A DNA stretch of 64,000 bases from positions 51,274,308-51,338,307 of the forward strand of contig OV884056.1 of assembly GCA_930367215.1 (NCBI GenBank), written 5' to 3'. How positions within the stretch are numbered: the stretch's first letter is position 1; each line of letters begins with the position of its first letter. Both the position numbers and the translations under genes were made by a program. This document shows, piece by piece, positions 57,732-64,000 of this stretch. The DNA is from Pollenia angustigena (lineage: Eukaryota; Arthropoda; Insecta; Diptera; Polleniidae). The notes under the pieces were generated by a model, which was not told the DNA's origin, made no database searches, and saw nothing but the letters and a program-made list of their open reading frames with translations.

Positions 57732-59115
57732 CTACACGCAAAGAAAAAACATGGTTGTGGTAAACATATCGAGTCATAACCGCAAAAAAAGCTTAAGTGA
57801 CAAAAACAAAATTTTACAGGAGAGGGTTTTTTTATTTTATTTCATAAAAATTTTGTATGAATATTGTCGCTTGAGATAAAATTGTTTTTGCTATAAAATC
57901 GTAACGGATCCTTATGTGACCATGACATTTTAGGAGATGATGCAAGTGTTGCCAATAAAGTCGTTTATTAAAAAAAACGAAAATGGAAAATGGTGTTACT
58001 TAAGTTTTTTTTGCGGTTATGCCTCGATATTCTAAGAGCAACATATTATGATAAGAATTATGATTGTAGTCACCATATTAAGATTATTATTTAATCATAT
58101 AATGGCTAAATATATTCGTAATATTACATCATAATATTTTTCCCTTAATCATATTATTATTCGGTTAATCATACTAAGTTAAGAAGTAATCAAATTATTG
58201 TCATGTTAATCATAATAAGCTAAGAAATTAATCATATTATTGTCATGTTAAACATAATAAGCTAAGAAGTAATCATATTATCATCATGTTAATCATAATA
58301 AATTAAGAAGCAATCATATTATGATACAGCACCTTTCATAGCTGTCATAAAAATACAAAATAAATTTAAATATTTTTGAATCGATTTTTTATTTTGTAGC
58401 TTTTTACAATTTTTGTCAATGTTAATCAGATAGCGGAGTTCAATATAAGGCTTGCAAAAGAGCAAATGAAAAATCTCTGGTTTTTATGGGCAACCGCGTG
58501 TGTCCATTTTTTCGATTTTAAGATGTTGATGAAATATCGTAGCACTTTTATAAAATATAACGAAATCTCTGTGTGTTTTGTTGTTGGATTTTACAAAAAA
58601 CTACAATATTTTGCATTTGCACTATTACATCACTAATACTTGAATGAACTCCGCTAATATTTTAATTTTTTAATTTCTTTAAACTTATTTTTTTATGGAA
58701 TTTTATCCTTTAATTGTTTAACCGCTCACAAATAAAAAAAACGACACAACGGCTTCAAAATTATTTTACAAATGGCGCTAACATAATATGATTAGAGTAA
58801 AAATAGTTTGATTGCATCTTCAACATAATATGATAAATGTATAGAAAGTTATCATGTTATGGCTATTAAATATTGTGAGAAATATAATATGTTTAGAAAG
58901 TTATCATAATTAAGTTGTTAGAAAAATAATTATTTTTCGGTCAACAATACTCAAATTCATAATTGCGATAAACATTGATATGTTCACAGTAACTATAATA
59001 TTGTTGATATTAAATAAAAATAACAATTATTTGTGTACGACAACAATATATTGTTACATTAAACATAGTGTTGTTGCCGTAACCATGCCCAACCATATTT
59101 TTTCTCTGCGTGTAG
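57732..59115. mobile_element. CTACACGCARAGAAAAAACAT-ended element, copy 2
   Basis: The left end is CTACACGCAAAGAAAAAACA; the right end is TTTTTTCTCTGCGTGTAG. The centre (58147-58322) has four units of about 43 bp containing AATCATATTATTGTCATGTT and AATCATAATAAG(C/T)TAAGAAG. Confidence 0.65.
58147..58322. repeat. About 43-bp tandem array, four units
   Basis: Units carry AATCATATTAT, then TGTTAATCATAATAA, then TAAGAAG. Units are mildly diverged. Confidence 0.7.
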
Positions 59116-60885
59116 CCATGATGGGCTTGAACAATCTGTATAAATATAGAATGACAGTAATGCCATTGTTTGGGTCATAGGGCTATAAATAACAATTCGA
59201 AGGTTCAAGTTCTAGGACTTTCAATCATACGATCATTGCCAGAACGGTTTCGCTTATTAAGTTCCAAAAGATGTTGCATTAAAAGGATGATTTAATAGAA
59301 CTTAATGAAATTAAAAATTAATGTCCCAAGAACAATGAATTAAGTCTTTAATTTTCGGGTTTTTTTACATATGAAATAAGTCACCAACTTTAAAAATGAA
59401 ATTAACCGCCAACGAAAGAAATAACGACCCAAACAAAAAATAAAATAATACCCAAATTGTTGAGAACTTATTTTATAAGAAATAAGACCCCAATTAAATA
59501 AGACCCCATTATGTAAAGTTTTGGTTTTCAGAATCACGCATAGATAGCACTACCCAAATAACAAATACTAAAGCTTTTCTGCATAGCCCGCCTTCGACCG
59601 GCCGCAAGGTTATTCTCCTCTATAGTACACCAAACACTGGCTACGCTGAGTAAAGCTGCTCTGCATAGCCGAACTTGGAATTATCCACAAATAAGTATTG
59701 ATCATAACAATCTAAAAAAAAATGTTTTGTTGGATTCAGCTTAGATTAAGTACATATTAAAATCAACAATATTTATAATTTTATTAATTAAAAAAAAACT
59801 TTGTGTAAGTACCAAAGTTTTGACACACCTGCTGCTACATGCAATATGCAAATTTCAATAAATAAAATTCAACTTTTTTTTTATAAATATGGAGGAAAAG
59901 CACAAATGTTGATGTAGGTCGTTTAAAAATACCAAAGTCCTACATAGCCCACAAAATTAAATCGTTTTTAATCTGCTAAAGCCAACTCGATTTAATAATT
60001 ACTGCAAAAAATGTGTATGTAGATTAAATTGTTTGATTTTTAATATTTTCAAGTCGAACAAAAAAATTTACGAATGTACAAACACTAACGAATGGCGACA
60101 ACCACAGAAAAAACTTGTTTGCAAAATGTCATCATACTCAAATTAATTAAATTGGATCGAATGACAACTACACACGTTACAAGTGAAGTTGTTATTTCGA
60201 TTTAGTTTAAAACACTTTTCTTTATTATTCTTTTGTAATAATTGTTTATAGTAGTCGTAAATGCGATAAAAAATAAAATATATGTATGCATATGAACCGA
60301 GATCTTAAAAGTTCTTCAAAATTTTGGAAAACGCATTTCCTGCAAAGGTTCCTTAGAGGTTGTAATACGAGCACTACCCAAATCCCGCTATTTCTATTAG
60401 TTATATTTAATCGGCTCCGCTAACACGGCATAGCCTGTTCGCGACTGTTAATATAATTAAGTAAAGGTTAGGGGTCCCCTTAAGAATAAAGATGTGATTC
60501 CGGCACTATCAGGTATGTCATGGAAATTGATTAAATGATTTAAAAAAATTACTAATAACCGAAAAATTTGTTCTCACTATATATAGAAATTGATTTCTAA
60601 TAAATTTTCCTCTATTTTCCTGTCTATATTTGTTTTAATAAAGTATATATTAGATAAGATAATTAAGGCCAGTGTTTTTTTGTAAATAAAAATTCCTTTT
60701 TTTTTGGAGCTTGACTTATTAAACTTATTTATTGTTAAAAATCTTTACTTTACTTCTAGCAATTTTAAAAATCATTATCAAAGTAATTTTTGGGAATACA
60801 AAATTTGTAATTAATAAGATTTTGTCTGTCGTGCTTAATTTTACATTCTTGATTAAATCACTGAAATTTATTGTTGGGGTATAAG
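59116..60885. other. Intergenic with decayed repeats
   Basis: 59350-59540 is a diverged inverted copy of the GGGGTTATTTCAT element at 29311. 59570-59670 holds CTATGG-family arms (AAAGCTTTTCTGCATAGCC). The two families are associated here as they are at 29311-29926. No gene. Confidence 0.45.
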
Positions 60886-61378
60886 CTACACGCAGAGAAA
60901 AAACATGTTTAAATATGGCCACCTCTCACAAAACTATTTTTAAAGAAAATTTTAAATATATTATGGATAATATAACCATATTATTGTCAACTACAACTAT
61001 ATTATGGTTGAATTGGTCCTCCATCAAGAAGCCACAACCATATTATAGTTGCCTCTAAACATGTTATGGTTAAATATGACAATAATTTGTTTTAAAATAA
61101 CCAATAGTATTTTCCTCTTTTCCAAGAGCAACATGCTATGATTGAAAACTAACCATGCTATTATAAGTGTTAAACATGTTTTAGCTATTTTTGACCATAA
61201 CATGTTCAGAGGCAACCATAATATGGTTGTGGCTTCTTGATGGAGGACTAATTAAACCATAATATGGTTGTAGGTGACAATAATATTGTTAAATGAATCA
61301 TAATATGTTTAAAATTTTCTTTAAAAATAGTTTTGTTGGAGGTGACCATATTTAAACATGTTTTTTCTCTGGGTGTAG
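60886..61378. mobile_element. CTACACGCAGAGAAAAAACA-ended MITE, copy 3 (intact)
   Basis: 493 bp with inverted arms of roughly 190 bp (TGTTTAAATATGGCCACCTC…; ACCATATTATTGTCAACTAC…). Palindromic AACCATAATATGGTT-type motifs recur throughout. No coding capacity. Confidence 0.8.
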
Positions 61379-63638
61379 TTTCCATGCGCATTTCACTGGT
61401 TGCTTAGGCCAGATCATCAGGAAACATTCTCCCAAAAATATTTAGAAAAGCCAAAGATGTAAGAAAACAGAACTGCAGAGTGAATGAGATTTGCAGTGTT
61501 TTTATCAAGAACTTGGGAATTAGGCGCGATAAACAAAAATCCTATTAATTAAAATATTATAAGTCTTTATAAGATAATAAAAATTATTATTTAAAAAGAA
61601 AAACAGCAAAAAATGGTTTGACAAGTTGAAAAATGGCTAATGGCTAAGCTCATATTTTAATGGCTAAACAAGGTGAAAAATGGCTAAATCCAGACACTAA
61701 ATGGCTAAATTGGCTACCAGGCCGAATGGGATACCGAAATGAAAATAAAGATCGTAAAATGTTTAATGCAATTTTCAATTTATCCTATTTAATATTTTTC
61801 TCTTCTCCTGTAAAATTTTCAAAATGTTAGATAGGGTCTTTTGCGTTTTAGGTGACGATATATTTAGTGTCTACTCATGGGAAAGAGAACTGTAAGAAAT
61901 TTATCGATATAAATGGATAAGAATATAAATTTGTTTTTTCTTTTTAAAGAACTTTTTGTACTGCCCTTCTGCAAACTACACAAGAAAAAGAAACCACAAT
62001 AACAATTCCATTCATTCGTTCCAATCAACATGCGTCACAAACAGACGGTAGTGCAACTAGTCGATGAATGTCTCCAACATCGATAACATCATCATCCATC
62101 CTCACTACTATAAATAAGTTTTTTTGTACTTTACGCCCCAATTATTAACACAACACAAAGAACTACGTTCGTACAACAGACACCGTATTCAGTCACTCAA
62201 AACTAAGTTTTCTGTGGAAGTAAATAAGTTCTATTCCACACAGTTTATCAGCAAAATAATTTCAATTGAAATCTTTTTATTTTCGTTGACACGATCATTA
62301 TCATCACCATTGTTGTCGACATCGGAAAAAAACATCTTTTCAATTGAATTTTTTTTACAGGTAGGGCATTAAATTTATTTAACCAGAAAGATAAGTTGTT
62401 TTTAGGCAATAGCCTTGTTCTATTATTCTCTAACAAAAATAAACGAAAGAATAAAATATGAAAAAAATACATTTTAGTAGTTGAAATAACCTGCAAGAAG
62501 TTAAAAAAAAAATTTATCTTTGAGCCTTGACACTTCAGTAGAATTCTGGGTGTCGAAATTATAAGTGATGCTTAAACGATATTTGTGCATACACTGGAAA
62601 AAATTGTACAATATTTGCAATGTTAAAACATTAAACTTTTCCATTTTGACAGGCTTGAAGTGAATGCTCCAAAGTTGCCATTGGAGCTACATTCGGTTGA
62701 ATTTAATGATTTCTATGTATGTTTTTATAGTTGACCTTTTTCTGATATATATATAAATTATTTGTTGTTTTTGTTTGGCTGCAGGTCCACGTAAATAAAT
62801 AAAATAAAAATTCTTGATAGGTATTTTTGTTTTTCATATTTTTATTATTTATGATTTCTTTCGACAAAAACGATAATTAAATCACTGCATGTAGAAAGGG
62901 AGCTACTGACATTTACTTCATGTACCCTATTTGCGTATGGCTCAGAACAGACGGTAAAACGCAACTAAACCCTTTAGAAATTATTGTTTTGAAACCAGTT
63001 TAAATCGTTTTCCACACACCCTGCAACCTAAATTGTACCAGAATGTAATGAAATTATCACAATCATTTCGATTTTCTTTGAGAACAGATGAAACGAAAAC
63101 ACGAGTTTCCTGCACGCCGGTTTCAAAGCAACGGATTTCCAATGCAACCTTACCGTAAAAAAGTAAGATTAATCTTTTTCTTACAGATTGAGACGTAACA
63201 TCGTACTGCTAACTGTAATCGTTCTAATTGCTTTACAAACAACAAAATGAATCAGCTGATTTTCAACGTGACTGTTACTCCCGGCTAACTGAGCCTTAAT
63301 TCTACCTTAAGTCTTAGGTTTTCTATATTCTCTGCTCTTTTTTGTTCATACTTGCTTGAGTCAGCCATTACAACGTTCAATATGTAATTTTCGCACAAAC
63401 CGTCTATTATTTTATTATTTCTTGGCCTTCTGGCATGAAATATTTATAATTATTTATATTTTTATCAGCTGACTCAAACTCGATATAGCAAACTAAATTA
63501 TTAGGGGTTGTTCACAGCAGCCATATTGTTTTTAAGCCATATGACTATCTTGCATATCTCCCAATTATTTTCTTTTTTTAATATGTATTCAATCGAATCA
63601 CACAAGAGTAAAATTATGAGTATCAGGCATGTTCTGAA
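61379..63638. other. Intergenic; hAT fragment and a possible transcription start
   Basis: 61625-61715 is an inverted fragment of the hAT left end (AAATGGCTAA repeats). A possible promoter is at 62109. 62355-62363 (TACAGGTAGGG) looks like a splice donor, so 62140-62358 might be a 5' UTR exon of a plus-strand gene continuing off the window. No coding exon is supported before 63850. Confidence 0.35.
62109..62116 (+). promoter_or_regulatory. Candidate TATA box
   Basis: TATAAATA in a locally less AT-rich region rich in CAAC/CATC. A TTCAGTCAC initiator-like sequence lies 80 bp downstream, which is too far for a standard pair, so this is tentative. Confidence 0.3.
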
Positions 63639-63775
63639 ATCACGGTGATTTCAAATCACGAACGATTTTAAAATCACGGGAGTAAAATCTTGGTGTTCTG
63701 CAAATCACGAGATTTTTAGTTTTTAGTAGTGATTTTAATTGTTCTAAATCACGAGCTAACAGCTGATTTTTTTTG
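63639..63775. repeat. Cluster of AAATCACG motifs upstream of the edge gene
   Basis: AAATCACG or its close variants occur about six times in 130 bp, in both orientations with CGTGATTT. This fits a sub-terminal repeat region of a transposon starting near 63630 (GTTCTGAAATCACGGTGATT). Confidence 0.45.
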
Positions 63776-63849
63776 TTTACAATAGTAATCGATCAGAAAA
63801 ATAAAATAAATTTACAAGTTCAAGTTAGTGTCTAACTGGAAGCGTCAAA

Positions 63850-63968
63850 ATGCCTGGAGCAAGTTCGTTAGCAATAATTGAACTAAAAAAAAAACAGTTA
63901 AATAATGAGCGTCTAAAAAAACGCTACTTGAGAGACTTATCCAATCCCATGGAAATGGAGGAGAAGTT
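63850..63968 (+). CDS. First exon of a possible PIF/Harbinger transposase-like gene (partial)
   Basis: ATG at 63850 opens MPGASSLAIIELKKKQLNNE, RLKKRYLRDLSNPMEMEEK and then meets a TT|GTAAGT donor. Insect PIF/Harbinger transposases and HARBI1-like proteins often have an N-terminal R-x-LRD-x-SNP-(M/L/F)-x-(L/M) segment before the DDE nuclease, which this resembles. The AATCACG-rich leader (63639-63775) would then be the element's left end. Without splicing the frame stops one codon later. The window ends before any catalytic residue, so a host gene of the same family (HARBI1-like) or an unrelated protein is possible. Confidence 0.38.
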
Positions 63969-64000
63969 GTAAGTAAACATAATTTTTTTAAAGTGATTTC

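Noticed and set aside
62124..62372. 82-residue plus-strand frame after the candidate TATA box
   Set aside because: Probably a 5' UTR or chance frame; it runs through an apparent splice donor and has no domain.
1..64000. CRISPR arrays, rRNA genes or functional tRNA genes
   Set aside because: No regularly spaced short direct repeats with unique spacers, no rRNA-like blocks, and the only tRNA-like fold (6195-6270) is degenerate.

Overview
This window looks like AT-rich nuclear DNA from a higher fly, most likely a calyptrate (blowfly or house-fly type). The evidence is short introns with GT/AG borders, clear orthologs of Drosophila genes, and many copies of the dipteran 'mini-me'/Helitron-like repeat with (GTCY)n and (TA)n proto-microsatellites and a 3' end reading TTCGGCACAGCCGAATATAG. 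Nothing suggests a bacterial, viral or organellar origin.

Host genes are sparse. (1) 354-1772, minus: the acidic first coding exon of a lodestar/TTF2-type SNF2 helicase, whose catalytic exons lie off the left edge. (2) 12817-13686, plus: a complete three-exon prefoldin subunit 3 gene (VBP1; merry-go-round in Drosophila), 197 aa. (3) 19234-19668, minus, and 32453-32881, plus: two divergently oriented intronless paralogs encoding small secreted 12-cysteine proteins, best read as neuroparsin/IGFBP-N-like hormones. (4) 39305-44919, minus: an 804-residue three-exon ortholog of the PP2C-like protein CG9801, with a 3.1 kb first intron. (5) 63850 to the edge, plus: the first exon of what may be a PIF/Harbinger transposase-like gene.

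Most of the rest is transposable elements, often inserted into one another. Several insertions are fixed to the base by target-site duplications (TSDs): an 8-bp-TSD element at 2004-4750 that hosts at least four others; seven MITEs flanked by TAA or TTA (PIF/Harbinger signature); two dead hAT elements with perfect 8-bp TSDs (30341-31514 and 52144-54105); a Tc1-like element (55821-57110) with a MITE inside its right terminal repeat; a mariner relic (42705-43950) disrupted by a Harbinger-type MITE within the first intron of the PP2C-like gene; and two full-length copies of a SINE-like retroposon (17647-18110 and 38107-38565), each with its own TSD. There are also large inverted-repeat elements (20558-24853, 25847-29236), a decayed multi-exon DUF4806-type gene inside a putative DNA transposon (15890-17540), and several apparently unnamed MITE families.

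The most interesting items are the paired neuroparsin-like genes, the SINE-like family, the DUF4806 pseudogene with intact splice borders, the fold-back element, and the concentration of TWA-target MITEs. All calls come from reading the sequence; no database search was run.
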